Origin: Hormiphora californensis | Taxonomy: Eukaryota; Ctenophora; Tentaculata; Cydippida; Pleurobrachiidae | Length of the DNA: 64,000 bases | Direction: 5' to 3' | NCBI GenBank assembly: GCA_020137815.1 | Contig: CM035352.1 | Coordinates: forward strand, 7,546,905 to 7,610,904 | In this document: one piece after another, positions 22,904 through 37,297 of the stretch | Numbering within the stretch: the first letter of the stretch is position 1 | Layout of the letters: each line of letters opens with the position of its first letter | Notes under the pieces: generated by a model | Database searches by the model: none | What the model saw: the letters and a program-made list of their open reading frames with translations, nothing else | What the model was told of the DNA's origin: nothing | Made by a program: the position numbers and the translations under genes

Positions 22904-22999
22904 CTGGGGGGGGGGGGTGGGGGGTGGAGTAGGTGGCACTGGGGAGGTAGTGTGCAGTGTATGGGGGGGGGTACTGAGAGGGGGTGGTGGGGGTGTGTG

Positions 23000-24600
23000 G
23001 CTCGTGTATAGCGCTTTCAAGTCGGTGTCTACTCCCAATGGGGTGGAGGGGAGGTTTAAATGATAGTTCAATACGGCTGGGGGAGGTAGTCGTATCTAAC
23101 CGCTCCGTGTATCATGCGGTTTGTGTCCGGTTTGTATTGGGACCCTTCCCAGTTGTTGCTAGTATATTCTACCGTAATGGTTCTTAGCATCAAGCATTCT
23201 TATTCTTAATGTTTGAATTTAGAGTAACGTTGCCACCACTCAAAGACAGCGATTTGAAACAAATATTCACTGTGATTGAGACAACGAACAATAAAGCCTC
23301 TGCTAAGGCGGCAAGTTTGTTCCATGGTTTGGCCACGTGTCGTCTTACTGTATCTCCGTGGGATCTCCGTTTTCCATTACCGTTTTTCCACTACAAGCGA
23401 CCGTGTACCCAATGAGGTTCTGTGACTGGTGGGGAGGGTTCTAAATCTCTTACTTGCAATTAATGGGTGGCGGGGAGGTGGTAGCGGTATCCTCAACACC
23501 AGCTACCGTATATGGCATGTCCGTGTATTGTGGTCCAGGGTTGGTGGGGGTGATTGGGAACCCTTCCACAGAATGTTTTGGGGCCCTATTGTGTTGCTAC
23601 AGCAGTAATGGGTTCCTCTACCTTTGGGCAAAACATGTTCATGGGGTTGAGTGTCTGTATAGGGAAATTTTGGAGAAATTTTAAGGCTAAATTTTCAAAC
23701 CACTGCAAATGGGACGAATTTTGAAGTTGTCAAACACTAAATGGAACAACGAATTTAAAAAAAAAAATTTGGGGAAATAAAAAATCTACAAAACTAAAAA
23801 AAGGGCCGATGTACACAACATTATTCCAAATGGGAATTTGTGTCCCCTCACCCGGTTTTTAACCAATTAGTTGGCAAAATTTACTAGTTTTGTTGTGGAC
23901 AACCCTTTGACCCAATAACCACCTCCAGTATCCGCCCCCCACTATCCAGTAGTAGAGTCACGCTCCCTCCCTCATATATATCCCCCTCCTCCCGTGTACC
24001 ACCTCCCCCACCCGGTCCAGTAACTACCTATACGTCATGACCACGATAATTAACGGGGTTACAAAAGATCAAAAAGGGTGTCAAAAAGGGAAGGGTGGTT
24101 GAGAAAACACACTCTTGGAGCTTGTAAGAGATGGTTGTAACAAGGAAAGTTATATACTTTTATTAAAGGAGAGTTACATGCTTTCAGTAGGGGAGAGTTA
24201 CATACTTTTATTAAAGGAGAGATACATACTTTAAGTAAAGGAGAGAGAGTTAATTTGAGTAAAAGGTTAGAAACCCAAGGGGTAAAAGGGGAAATTATGG
24301 CTAAATCCCCTTTTGGCACCCGCTCACTCCACAGAACCAAAACCCCAGAGAGAACAACCACAAGTACAAAAAAACACACGAACACAGGGGGGAAAAGAGA
24401 GGAGAGAAGTTTTTTACAAATAAAAACACCACATAGTCAGAGTGAGTTACAGGAGTAACAAGAGTACAATGTACAGCTGTCTGGGTGTACTGTAATGTTG
24501 ACGGGGGTAATATTCAGAGCACAATCAAAAAGAAGGATAACTTTACAACGAATGGAAAGAAATGAAGAGAAGAGAAGGCACAACAATAAAGCAAAGCAAA
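23000..24600. other. No supported gene; upstream flank of the receptor
   Basis: This should hold the receptor's first exon, but no ATG plus signal peptide with a matching splice phase was found. A related MITE end lies at 23338-23412. Tandem-like units aggagagttacatactttta occur at 24130-24250. Confidence 0.5.
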
Positions 24601-26230
24601 AAGGGTGAAAAAAAAACAAAACATTGGGGGGTTGGGAAACAGGTGGCTTTTTAAATTCCGACAAACATGCCCGGGTACAAAAGATTGGGGGGAAAACTTT
24701 TTAAGTAAAAGCGGAACCGGGAGATAAAAGCGGCCCAGAGTAGGGGCGGACCCAAGAATGGGCCCGGGCCCAAAGATAAAACATCCATATAGAAACGGGC
24801 CCCGGGTAGAAGCGGACCCAGGAAAGGTAAGACAAAAAGCTGGAAACTAGGGAAAATTATGGGGCAAAATTGGTTTTTCCTGGTTTTTTTCCTATAAAAC
24901 CCGATGTGATTGGTTTTCCCGGTTCCTTCCCTTTTCTCTCTCTTCTCCTCTCTCTCCTCTCCTCTTCTTCTCCCCTCTCTCTCTCCTCCCTTCCCTCTCT
25001 CTCTTCTCTCCCCCCTTTTCTCCCAGGGGGGGTCCTTCCTGGTTGTAGGGCCTTGGGGAAATTGGGGGCCTATCGCTGCTTCCCTTTTTTTTTCCCTTTT
25101 TTTTTCCCCCTCTTCTTTCTCCCCCTCTCCTACTAAACAAATGTCCCCTTTTTTTTGGTGGCCCCGGGTTTTTTTTTTAAATTTGGGGAAAAAAAGGGGG
25201 GGAGGAAGGAGGTAAAAATAGCCAGGTGGAAAAAAAAAAAGAACCAACCCCGGCCCCCCATTTATTCCCTTGGAAACCAGGGGTTTTATAGGGAGGGAAA
25301 GGAAAGGGCAAAAGAAGGAAAACAACAAAAGGAAAAAAAAAAGAAGGGGCCCCCGGAAGAGAGAAAACCCATTTTTTTTTGAAGGAAAGAGAGAAAGAGA
25401 GGAAGGAGAGGAAAGTAAAAAGGAAAAAGGAAGGAGAGGTTTAGAGAAGGGAAGAGAAAAGTGGGAAAATTAAAAAAGAGGGGCGAGAGAGAGAAGAGAA
25501 AGAAAATAGAAGGGGAGGAAGAAAAAAATTAAAGAGAATTCGAAAAAAGGGGGGTGGGGGTAATGGAAAAGCTTTCCGGGGGAAAAGGGGGCTTGGTTTT
25601 GGGGGGAAAAGGGGGAGGCCTTGCCCAAAAAGGGGGGGTTTAAAGTTAAGGGGGGAAAACTAACCCCTAGGGGGGTTTTTTTGGGGTTGGGGGTTTTTCT
25701 TAGTGGGTTTTTTCGCCCAGTGTTTTTTGGAAGGGGTAAAAAGAAATGGGGGGGGAAAAAGAATTTTTTAAAAAAAAGGGGGGGGGGTTAAGGGATTTTT
25801 TTTTTTTTTTTTGTTTTTTTTTTCCCCTTTTTTTTCCCCCCTTTTTTCCCTTTTTGGGTTACAACCTCATTCTTTTCCCTCCCCCCCCCCGGGGGTTTTG
25901 GGGGAACCCTGGGTTTTAAACCCCGGGAAAAACCGGGGAATCACCATCCGGGAAGGAAAAACCCCCAAAACTGGAACATTTGGAAAAAATTTTAAAGTCC
26001 CCATCCTTTTACCCTTATATTTTCCCCCCCACCTCTACTTTCCCCCATATTATCCCCCCCACTTTTATTTCCCTTCCCCCCACCCCGCCGGTCCGTAACC
26101 ACTCTTTAGGGGCTTTTAAAAAAACTGGGGGTTTTTTTTTTTTGAAGGGGTTTTCAAAAATAAAAAAAAAACAAAATGGGGAGGGGAGGCCGGTGCTAGA
26201 TCAGGGGAGGAAGGAGGGAGGTTCTCTTCT
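24600..26230. other. Homopolymer-rich block, probable poor consensus
   Basis: The sequence breaks into runs of g, t, a and c (for example ggggggttttttttggggtt near 25670) with no consistent reading frame and a texture unlike the rest of the window. It begins next to GA/CT-rich sequence. Interpreted as unreliable base-calling rather than biology; any open frame here should be ignored. Confidence 0.6.
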
Positions 26231-27115
26231 AGGACCCCCCTTCAATAAAAGGTGATGAAAACCTAAAATTTGCAACAAATTGGCAAGATAACGGTAGTGT
26301 TTCACAGTCCACAATATGGGGACCGAGATAGTAGGAGACACTAGCGTGGTATGCGCAAAAAAATGTGCGCCACATACCTAAAAAAAAAGGTGGTTGTGGG
26401 CGGCATTTATTGGCGTACACGATAGTGTCTCCCTAAAAAGGGAGGAGTTCTGATAACATCACACACACGGAGAAAATAATTCTGAGGATCCCGCTTCGTG
26501 CACAAATGTCCAAAGAGACAAACGACAATGTAACACGGATTAGATCCTCTAATTCTCTAAATGGATATGCACTGAATGGAGGAATAATGCACAAAGAGAG
26601 GAGTGAGGAAAAGAATAACGAAACCTAATGCATTTTAGTGAATGGCATCTACGTTGCACCGGCCCAGTAAGCGAGACAGTGCCATTATAGGCCCCAGATA
26701 CACACAGGGCCCAGATACACACAGGGCCCAATAACACACAGGCCAAAAGTAGTACCCGGTTGTTTGGCGCCCAACACTTTTTTAAAGTGCCTGTTAATGG
26801 ACTTTTATAGGGAATAAAAATAATAGGGCCAGATAAAGGAGTAGGCCCAAATTAGGTTGTTCAGGGGCCCCCCATACGTGGTAATGGTATTGAAAAGTGG
26901 TTCAACTCTCGCTCCCTTTCTTTTGAAAACAACAAGGTCCCGGAAGAAGGGTGAAAAACCTATTGAACAAAACTTGGAACTGTGCCCAGAACCTAACGAA
27001 CAATAGGGGGGCGGGTTCAAGGTTCAATCTAGCTCAATCTAAAACAAAAGGTCTGTTTTCTAGGCAACTGCTGCACTACAACGCACACCCTACTCCTTTC
27101 AGTCACTCACTTAGC

Positions 27116-27157
27116 TCTCTCACTCTCTCTCTCTCTCTCTCTCACCCTCTCTCACTC

Positions 27158-27214
<57 letters not shown>

Positions 27215-27215
27215 G
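27116..27215 (+). repeat. (CT)n microsatellite
   Basis: About 100 bp of near-pure CT repeat in gene-poor sequence. No gene is supported between 26230 and 29840 apart from broken coding-like fragments near 27300-27850. Confidence 0.9.
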
Positions 27216-28799
27216 TAATTACGTGCGTTATTTCCGCCTCACTTCAACTCTACACGTGATGGCCCCCTCCGATATATACCCGGGAGTGAGTGTTAAACAA
27301 GATATGCATCGTGTACCCTAATTGGGATCAGGAAATGATGGGATCCTATATCTTGGGAAAAGTGGGGAAAGCAAAAGAGCATGATGATGGTCGGAGAACA
27401 CCTGGGTGTGTGATTCATGCTTGGTTCTCGTTGTTCTGGGTTGTCCAGGTAGTATGGATAGTGGATGAAATGGGCGGGAAAAGTTGTGAAGGCAGCTGTG
27501 CTATAATAATAGCTGGTATGGAGTTGAACTTCACGTTCCCTCGTGCGGAAAAAAGACATTAGTAAGACGTCAAGTGGGAAGGAGGCGAATGCAATTGGTA
27601 AAGCTATCTACAGGGTATCATCTGGTGCTGAAACAAAGTTCAAGGCAGTGAAGTAGGTCTTAGGAAGAAACAGAAAACCACCAGAAGTAGGGCGAGCAGT
27701 ATTTTATGGTATGAAGCATAAAATAAAATGCAAAGACTTTACTACTACAGGAGGCATGTGAGAGAAATGCTGGAGACGAATGGTCCGGGAAGAATTGGAA
27801 ATGTATCGACGTGCATTGAAAGTGTCTCACCACAGAGATAGACAGAGATAAGGAGGTTCACTGAGAGAAGCGTCCTGATCAAAGGTATGATGATGACTTC
27901 ACAAGTAGAGAGATAGGTGGAGAGAGAGAGAGGGAGAGAGATTAAAAAAGATAGTGGATTTCAAAGTGTGCAACAACCACTTAATTCATTTGATGGTGCT
28001 ACAAGGTAAATTCCAGGGACGAAGCAGTTAGAAGACCTCTCTGATTTCCACCCTCTCTCTCTCTCTCTCTCTCTTCCTAAAATTTGAATTATCACGTGAC
28101 TAGAGAGGTGTGGTTAGAACCCTCAGATCCATACCGCAAGATACAAAAACACACTGGATGTGATGAGAACCCCTCCTCTGAAACCTGGATCTGAGAGCTG
28201 GGTGAGGACACCTAGCCTTGATCTGAGAGTAGAGAGAGAGCTGGGGTTTCACAATCTGAGGGTGGAGCAACAAAACAGCAAAACTAAAAAGCACTATTCC
28301 ATAAACCCGGGTTCTGACCAACTGTCATCAACAGACCTATAACAAGCTACTACATGACAACTACTAGTGGTATAGTAGACCTACAAGCTGCACGTGTCCT
28401 CCACCAGGGAGTCTACTGACTCTATCAGCTGTCAGCAGTTTAAACTAGACTGAATATATCCTGTCAGTTAGCTGTAGTATCGTGGTTTTAACATTGAATG
28501 TCAAGTGTGCACCTCCCATGATAGGATGGTGTTCTTCTATAACTCCAATCACGGCATGCTTCTTTTAGTCCGACTAATAATTATTAAGGATTCTAGAACG
28601 ATTCTATAGTGTCGCCAGAACGTTGCAATATTCATGGTCGCCAGTAATGAAAAAATAGGAACACGCCTCAGAAAAAGAGGGTTGAGAAAGAGAGCGAGAG
28701 AGAGAGAGAGAGAGATAATAATACATGCCATTCTAATAGAGAAAAACTCACAGAATCATATTATATGGAGTCTTTACAGAAGAGTGCAGAAGAATTAGG

Positions 28800-29000
28800 C
28801 TACCCTGTCCCCTCTCTAACCCCTTCCGCACCCTCTCTAACCCCTGCCCCCTCACTCTAGCCCTGTCCCCTCTCTAACCCTGTCCCCTCTCTCTAGCCCC
28901 CTGTCCCATCCAATCCTATTTCAATCTGTCCCCAATCCCCTCTCTCTCTAGCCCCATAACCCTGTCTCACTCACTCTCTCCATTTAGCCCCATAACCCTC
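28800..29000 (+). repeat. C-rich minisatellite
   Basis: Diverged tandem units like cctgtcccctctctaacccc, about eight copies. Non-coding. Confidence 0.7.
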
Positions 29001-29274
29001 CCTATTTTTCGAGTCAGCAGATCACAGCTGTAGGGGCTTATCAGGTGACGATTGTCGAGTATCTTCTATTCTGTTTAGCAAATCCATGACCTGTCTGTTT
29101 ATCTATCCGTTTAAATAATATTTTGGAGCCTAAATCTTTTGGGGGAGGCACAGTGTGTCACCTCACAACCTCACTAAGAGGTTCTAGAAGGGTGAATGGT
29201 ATGGGATGGGAGCCTGCGTGTGAACTTTTATAAAGAGGGTGGGAGAGTGTGGAGGAGTGTTCCAAGTTCCTGTG

Positions 29275-29412
<138 letters not shown>

Positions 29413-29843
29413 AAGATAGAAGGGCATGGATTGCATACGATTAGTATGTGTTTTAATCTCCTTACCATCATGTGCAGGATGAATAAAACCCTACCAGTGA
29501 TACTTTCTCTAAAATCTATTCTCTCTCTCCAGCCCTCTAAAATATGTTATTTCTCGACCAGTTCTATTCAGTCTGAACTGTGAAAGCAAACTTTAACACC
29601 TTTCTTGAAACTACCAAATGCCCCATGAGAGAGAGAACAAGGCAACTTGTGAGATGAGGGCTAAATTAATATTAGTTCCCATAATGTTCATGATCGCCAT
29701 AATAATAATAATTTACTGTAGAAACTATCCAAACGTGAAATAGGGCCGCGTTCCTGGAGAAGATCTACTGATCTACTGCAGTTAGGGGGGATGAAATGCT
29801 CCAAACTAGGGAGAATCAATTAGAGTAATGAACCTTTTCTTAC

Positions 29844-30076
29844 CAGAATCTCTGCTGCCAGTTGTTCCTTTCAGAATGACCTTCCAACGTTTCAGTAGAT
29901 GACCCATGATAGTGATACTGGTGATGTAATTCTAATCCTCCTTTACGGTGAGAGAGGGGGTCGACCAGGACAAGGTGATACTGGGCAGGACAGCAGACAA
30001 AATGAGACTTGCCAAATGGGGGATAGATCTTCTTAATAGCCTCCTCCTCCCCTATTAACCACTGAGCGTGTGGTTC
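29844..30076 (-). CDS. Unassigned internal exon
   Basis: On the minus strand, acceptor ggggcag at 30077-30079, 233 open bases and a consensus donor (TTCTG|gtaaga) ending at 29844. The translation starts EPHAQWLIGEEEAIKKIYPP and includes FGKSHFVCCPAQYHLVLVD; composition looks coding. I do not recognise the family. Neighbouring exons were not found, and the phase (0 in, 2 out) does not join the tyrosine-rich exon at 40393-40615. Confidence 0.4.
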
Positions 30077-30759
30077 CTGCCCCAAGGGGGAATACAGCCT
30101 TCATCCCTCTCTACTAACCCCCTTTTTTCATCTCGTTCTCTCTCTCTCTCCTCTCTCTTCCTCCGCTCTCGTCTTCATCTACTCTGCAATCGGATAGGCG
30201 TAAAAAAGCCTGATGGAGGAATCCCACTCTTCTCTATACCCTTTTCCCGTCGGATGCACCATGATTTATACCGTAGACGGAGCAAGAGAAGGGTGAAGAT
30301 AGATAGACATACGGATCTCTTCAAGATATAACACTTGTGCATATGTTTATAATGCTATTTCCACCTCCCAACCGCACACGTCATCATTTCCTCCACCCTC
30401 TCATAATGAATGTGGGTCGACCCGAGAAAGTATATTACGCTTGCTTCTTCATCCAAATCATGAAAATTATTAGGAACGGATTGAAATGATTGCAGCATTC
30501 GATATGTTTATCAACATCACAGATGGTAGATCAATGGTAATGACATCTCCATGTGTCCTTATTATCGCCCCTCACGCCATCATCCTAATTCACTGCAGAT
30601 GCCTTTCGTGCATACATCTCGTATCTGTTAGTTTTTCTAACAAATATGGCGACAGGCGACTGAGCTGTGAGTCGCGATGTCAACTTCAACAGACCGGGTG
30701 CTGTATACTAACAATCAATCAGATCAACCGAATTCGGGGTTTCAATCTCAGTTATGGAA

Positions 30760-31080
30760 TTTAAGTATCCGGCACCGAAGCCAAGTTCGGGACGTGAATA
30801 CAATGGAGGAGTAGTGTTTTTTGGTCAGACCGGGCGCAAGATGAAGGAGGATATAGTGTATATATCATGAGTTTTGAAGCGTACGCAGAAATGGGACGAT
30901 TGGAGAGGGACAGTTGAAACGAAGGATGAGAGGAAGAGCTTGCGGACCCCCAAGAATGGGAAAGTCTCATATGGTATCAATTTTGACCAAATTTACTCTG
31001 AGAAACTGATGATGTTCAAACCAATACAAGCAGCTGAAAGAGAACTGACTCTGAAAGAGACAATAGAGATGATGTGGTGA
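30760..31080 (+). pseudogene. Coding-like fragments with an in-frame stop
   Basis: One frame reads FKYPAPKPSSGREYNGGVVF up to DIVYIS, then a TGA at about 30869, then continues in the same frame to a 67-codon stretch ending LTLKETIEMMW. The texture is protein-like but broken. It may be a decayed mobile-element ORF or a damaged exon; no family was recognised. Confidence 0.25.
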
Positions 31081-31866
31081 GAGGAGAGAGGAGATGAGTA
31101 AAGAGAGGATCGATGCTCTATGACCCAGTCAGTTGGGACGTTGAATCGGGCGGATGTTTTAGGCATCGCGAGGGTTAGTCGCGTCTCTCATCCCTATCTC
31201 TTTTGGCTCATCCCGCTCCGGCTCTCCTCATCTCGACGGCTCAAAAAGGCGACACTCGGGAGAGGTACGCTACCAAGCGAGTCGGTCTCTCTCTCTCTGA
31301 CACCAATCGCTCGACGCGGTTCCAAACAACAGTTGTACTGCTGTAGCATTGCAATTGGAGAAGGGATGACGGGCTAATACGATACAGAGACAAGGAAACA
31401 AGTAGTCTACCTCCTAGCCCCCAACAACAAGGACCCCTCTCTTTCTTTCTCTCTCTTTCTCTCTCCACAAATTGATAGGGGAAGACAGGTTTTTTAGGTT
31501 GTGAGCAGACAAGGAAAGGAAAACACCAATTAAATCAAAACACACACACAAATAACAAATTAGGTTGGACTGTGTAACAGCGACTGAAGAGTGAAGGCAG
31601 TACTGAGTACAGTATTGATACAGCACAGTATTGGTCTCAACTCCATCATTGATCATCAGCCAGGTAGCATCGAAGTTCGTGGATCACATGGTCATTGGTA
31701 ATGCAGCAACATCCCCGGCCCACTAAAAAGCAGCAGAACGGAACTGAATACCAAGGACCGTTACGAATTAAAGCAGCTGGTCAAGAACTTTCATTTTACC
31801 GTTTTGGACACACTGAATGAGCGTGACAGGAATGTTTCGACCTCTCTAATGAGTTACAGGATCTGG

Positions 31867-31897
<31 letters not shown>

Positions 31898-32269
31898 CAG
31901 GTGGGAGGTTCTCTAAACAAAGTCATGACGTCACGCTATATATTAGTATCTCTCTCACTCTCTCTCTCTTTCTCTCCCTATCTCTCTCCTTTTCTCTCTG
32001 TAAAAGAGAGGAGGTTGTAACATGCCTGGTAAATTCTGTTCCTAACTATCCTACTTTCATTTCAAGAGAGTTCCTCTATGTACGATCCCCCCTCCACCAT
32101 TTTAGGACGCCACGATGGAGCCTCTAAAGTACCTTTCGACGGCCCCAATGACTGATCAACAGGATCGCCCCCATCTGATCGGTCTGTCCCCTGGTGATCC
32201 CTTCCACGGATTACCACCTTGATATCCCCCATTTCCCCCCCCACAGGGCCCTAAAACCATGCCCTCTCT

Positions 32270-33480
32270 CCTTATTTTTTTTTAATTTCTTTTCCTTTTG
32301 TCCCAAAACCACACACAGTGCCCGCCGTGCCGGGTGACCAAACCTAAAAAACACCCCCACCTTCAACCCTTTTTTCCCTCCTTTTTCCCCCTCTCTATCG
32401 TTCTCCTCCTTTTTTTCCCCTTTTTAATACAACCATCTTTCCCCGAATGTGTTTAAAGGACCAAACCAGTTTTACTGCAAAAGTATAGGCAAAGCAAAAG
32501 GAGAAAGAGGATAGGTATTTCTAATGTCAAGAGTGGTCGGGTGACTGTCAAAATGCCAGCTGGCGGGAAAATGTCAAAACCCAGATTTTTCAAAAAAATA
32601 TCTAACCTATTCCTCCTCCCTACCTAGCCGTCTTGCCCCTCTCCGATCTACTTTCTCTCCTAAAAAGCCGTCTTGGGTCCCTCTCCTTGATCTACGTCTC
32701 CCAAATCCTCTCCTTTCTCCTCCGCCCCTTCCTCAAATTATTTTGGTATCGCCAATTCTTTTACTGAGGCTATCCTTAGTGAGGGGCGGGGTAGTGGCGG
32801 CATTTAACTGCTTCCCCTTGTCGCACAATCTCCTACTTCCCCCCCGCACCCCAAACTTCAAAAACTCACTATTTTTCTCCCCCCACCAACTTACTTTTTC
32901 CCCTCTCCCCCCCCCCCTTCCTTTTTCTCCCCCTCCCACCATCCTCAAAGGGGCCGGGGAAAAACATTTTGGGGGGTAAGAAAAAACAAAAATTTCGTTG
33001 TGCCCTTTCTTTTTTCTCTCGTCCTACCCGCCGGGGGAACAAAAAGAAAAGGGGAAGAGGGGGGAGAGAGGAGAAAATTGAGAATTGGATGTAGAGAGAA
33101 GGGGGAAGAAGGGGGTTTTAAAACCCGTTTGGGGGGGGATTTATTTTTTTAAAAAATTTTAAATCCCCCTTTTCCCCAAAACCCCCCCTCAAAAAAAACC
33201 CCAACCCAAAACTCCCCAAAACGAACCGTTTTTCTGAAAGCTTTTTATTTTAACAAAGGAAAAAACAAAAAATTCTTTGTTCAATGTAAAATCCCCAGAA
33301 AATTTATAATTAAATCTTTATAAGATATCCTAAAATTTTCCCGGGTTTTATGATATAATTTTTCCCTTTAAATTTTCCGGAAAATCGGTCCAATGATCGA
33401 AGAAAACCTCCAACCCCAAATCCGGGGGTTCCGGAGGAACCACCCAAAAAAGAAAAAACCATCAAAAAAAAAAAAAAAAA
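32270..33480. other. Homopolymer-rich block, probable poor consensus
   Basis: Second block with long single-base runs (aaaaaa, tttttt, gggggg) and frames changing every few bases. No reliable feature. Confidence 0.5.
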
Positions 33481-34786
33481 ACCGTTATTTTGGTCACGTG
33501 ATGGGGTTTCCGCCAATCAGGACCTATTCGGTCGTTCCCCCAAGGGGTAAAATCATTTAAATGGGGGCCAACCACGTAAAATGTTGCAATTGAGAAATTA
33601 ACATTTTGAGTAAAATTGAAATCACAAAAGATAGATGGGGGAAAAAAGGGGGAGAGAAAGAGAGGGAGAGAAGAAGGGGAAAGAGGAGGTTTTTGGGTCA
33701 TACCAGCACCAAGCGGAAATACACTATTTGGGCGGCTAAGAAATAAGCAATAAGCTTGCAGTATGACTGCCATATAATGCGTGTGTGACTCTGCTTGTCA
33801 TACTGCTCAGCCGGGCCTAACTAAAAAAGCCACAGGGACCGCGACCCTGAGATGATTCAGACTTGAGCATATACTCCCGAGAGAGGATGAGGGAAGGAGT
33901 AGACGACGGCAGGAGTTGGTGAAGAGGATGAGGCGGGCAACGCGCAGATGAGAAGAGAGAGGGAGAGAGACGATGAGGAGAGTGAGGAGGAGATGAGAGA
34001 GAGAGAGAGAGAGGAGAGAGAGGGAGAGAGAGAGACAGATGGAGAGGAGAGGGATGGAGATATAGTTTAAGCAGTTGAACAGACATACTGACATGTCAAG
34101 GAGAGCACAGGAACACTCAAAAATAGCACTACACTCTTGAACATGAACCAGTGTCATACTGCAGACGAACAAATTGCAATTTATTGGTGAAATCAGTAGT
34201 GAAACTAAACGAAAGAAATATCTTAGTAATCTAATAGTATCGAGTATCGCGTTACTTGAAATTAAGTGAGTAATTAGATCTGTTCAAGTATCAGATATAC
34301 CTAGGAAATATATCCCGGGTTTTGAATGATCGTAGTAATATCTATCGGTCCAACATGACTCGGAATGAAACTCAAGACTCCAACAGAGTCACGAAGGGAT
34401 TCCAGAGAGGTAAGATATGAACCGACCGAATCAGGAAATACTGGTCCCTGATGAAGGTATTCCAGAGGGGGGGGGGTAAGATCATTAATAATGGAGGACC
34501 AACCGTTACAGTAAACATGTATGCACATTGGGGGCAGGAGGAATTTTACCATCCAATGAGAGTATATGATTGAAGATTCACGATAGAGAGAGAGAGGGAG
34601 AGTGGGGGTGGAAGAGAGAGAGAGAGAGAGAAGAGAGGAGAGAAGAGAGAGAGAGAGGGGGGGGGGGGGTTTTTTGGGTTTGCCTCACAACACACCTTGC
34701 AGTTCAAGGTTTACAGTGACAGATGGCACTACAATATTTCCCCAACAATCCTTTACCAACTATTTAGTAGCCCCCAAACAACCCCC

Positions 34787-34794
<8 letters not shown>

Positions 34795-34850
<56 letters not shown>
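34795..34850 (+). repeat. (CT)n microsatellite
   Basis: Near-pure CT repeat that could act as the polypyrimidine tract of the exon candidate beginning at 34854. Confidence 0.85.
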
Positions 34851-34853
34851 GAG

Positions 34854-34958
34854 TGAAAGTTCAACTTCCAAAGAGGAAAGCGAGACTTGGAGGAGTCATA
34901 ATCAGCACTGAAGATGGTTCATCAAGAGTTAAGAGAGGAGAGCAGCTGAAAAGAGTAG
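34854..34958 (+). CDS. Possible small exon, unassigned
   Basis: Follows a CT tract and cggag, and ends AAAAGAGTAG|gtattt. The open frame reads VKVQLPKRKARLGGVIISTE then DGSSRVKRGEQLKRV. Basic and protein-like; no family recognised and no partner exons found. Confidence 0.25.
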
Positions 34959-34999
34959 GTATTTAGTGGGGACTACTGGGATGAGGGGGTCTAGAAAAA

Positions 35000-37265
35000 C
35001 GCTACTGATCTTTTTCAGTTGTTTTAAAATCTGCACTAAAAATATTTAAATAAAGTTTGGTCTGCTTGCATGAATAATATACACATTTTGAGACTAGACT
35101 GATCGAGGATTAGGAATGTTTACTGCAGTCTGTAACAGCTGGAGAGAAAGAGAGGGTCGAACAAGGCAAGTAGTAGAGCCTGGATCATTACAAGGTCCCA
35201 TGAGATAGGGATAGAGACTGGAGAGACTAGAGATAGAGAGAGAAACAGAGAGATAGAGACTTGAGATAGAGAGGAAGAGAAACATAAGGAGACCCGGCCA
35301 TAGAGAACATAACAGAATAGTTACAAGCGATTATCATCATCTTGCGTAAGGGTATAAGTAGCCATCTATACTTTCTATTTCTACTCTGTGTCTTTACAGC
35401 AGGCTAGGACAATAGCCATAACCTGTCACACAATCTTCTTATTTTCCATTATTCTAATTTCAAAATGATCTAATAATATTCCATCTCTACCTCGATCATC
35501 TTTCACTAACTCCTTAGTCGGTTTGGATGACTGTGCGAGTGTGCATTTGTGCATCAGTTATATGTGATGGGGAACATAATATATCGTATATACTCTGTCT
35601 CTTTCTCCCAGAGGTAATTGAACTCGTAATATAAAAACCACTAAAGATTCTCGCCCTCTATAAGGGGTCTCTCTCTTTCTCAGCTCTCTCTCTTTCTCTC
35701 ACTATCTCCTAGGACGATCTCTGTATAGTGTGGTCTTACGTTTGAGTCAGTAGTTTGACGATTGGAACTTATGACCACCAAATGAACATGACACAGTGTC
35801 AGTGATGCCACATTGTCTCCGGAACGATTGGAAAGTAGAATGAGGAATGCAAATTATTCTTCCCACATGAACCCACAAATCGTGCAATGATCGGAAAATG
35901 GAAATTAGAAACAAGGAACGGAAATAACTATTGATCAGAAAGAATAAGAAAGGATCATAATGATGATAATTCAATAATAATATGGATTAGAGCGACGGAT
36001 ATATCCGTAAAGCGTGGAATTAATTATGGTACTCAACCCCTGAGTCTTCATCAGCAGTTCCGCCTTCTATTCGTTCGTTTCCCATCATATACTATCGTTT
36101 ACATATCCCTAGACCCCCCCCTCGTTTCTTCTCCCCTTTCCTACACCTATCCTCCCCTCCACATCCCACCTCTTAGCTATCTACCTTTCACCCAAACGTA
36201 TAATGGCTCACTTGCTTAGTGCGTTATGCATCCCCTGATAAGATTTTTCGTGATTATTGGCACCCTCCCGATTCCGGTTGTACGCTACCTCGCTCTACGG
36301 ATTTCGAGAACTATGCAGTCTGTTTCCGGCCTCCGTGATTGCCACCTCTTTTGCTTCCTGCATGCGGGTGTCAAGTTGAAGGTTTCCGGAGGCTTGGGTG
36401 CGCCGCAGCAGGTGAATTACTATTTGCGAGATGCTGGCGTTTTCGGATTTACCCTGGTGTTGAGAATTCTGTGCACTTTGGGGAAAGATGAAGCCTACCA
36501 TTGAGTATTAGGAGGCAGAAGGCCAACATCGCGATTTGTGATCGACGGAGTGACGGAGATACAATATAAGCACACACATCTTCACTTCACGTTGTTACTA
36601 CTAACCGTTTATTTAGTAGTAGGAAGGAGAGAACCACACAGACACTCTGTGATATATGATTTTATTTTTTGGCAAGCGTGAAATGATTGCACATGAGAGA
36701 GGTATGATAAGTAGGTTGGGCAAAGACGAGAAGCAATGGTAGCACGCTGGCTGGCAGGCAGAAAGAGGAAAGAAGAGGAGCGAATCGTAATTATAATGGC
36801 TAAAAAGAGAGGATGAATAAGGAATAGGGAGAAGGAGCGAGAGAGGGACAAAGAGAGAGAGAGATGAGAGATAGCAGCGTAGGAGAGTAGAGTTCATTAG
36901 TGAGCGAGAAGGACGAGAGAGAGGATAGAGAGAGAGAGGAGAAGAGAGAAGAGAGATGATAGAGTGAAGAGCAGATTATAATGAGAATAGTAGAGCGTAT
37001 CATAGTAGAAAAGGGATCGAGATGCCGAGAGGAGCTCTATTATTAGTATCTAAATTTTCAGTTCTATATCTATCTCCTATATCTCTCTCTCTCTATATCT
37101 CTCTTCTCTCTCTCTCTCTCTCTCTCTCCCCCATATTCTCTATCTCGAGTCTCTGTCCGGAATTGTTGAGGGTCGAGGGCGTGGTCATGGGACCGAGCCG
37201 TAACGCATATACCATAGACCTGTGCTGCTGCTCCTCACTCCATGTCGGAGAGAGAGATAGAGAGG

Positions 37266-37297
<32 letters not shown>

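Noticed and set aside
23920-24010. Candidate receptor 5' exon reading GGSVTLLLDSGGRILE on the minus strand
   Set aside because: No ATG, no signal peptide and no clear donor in a phase that joins 22903; kept only as a possibility.
24651-25328. 225-codon open frame on the minus strand
   Set aside because: Low-complexity frame across the scrambled block; codon pattern follows the homopolymers.
31690-31870. Open stretch reading KDRYELKQLVKNFHFTVLDT on the plus strand
   Set aside because: Protein-like, but it runs straight into a GA repeat without a donor and has a stop just upstream; not enough for an exon call.
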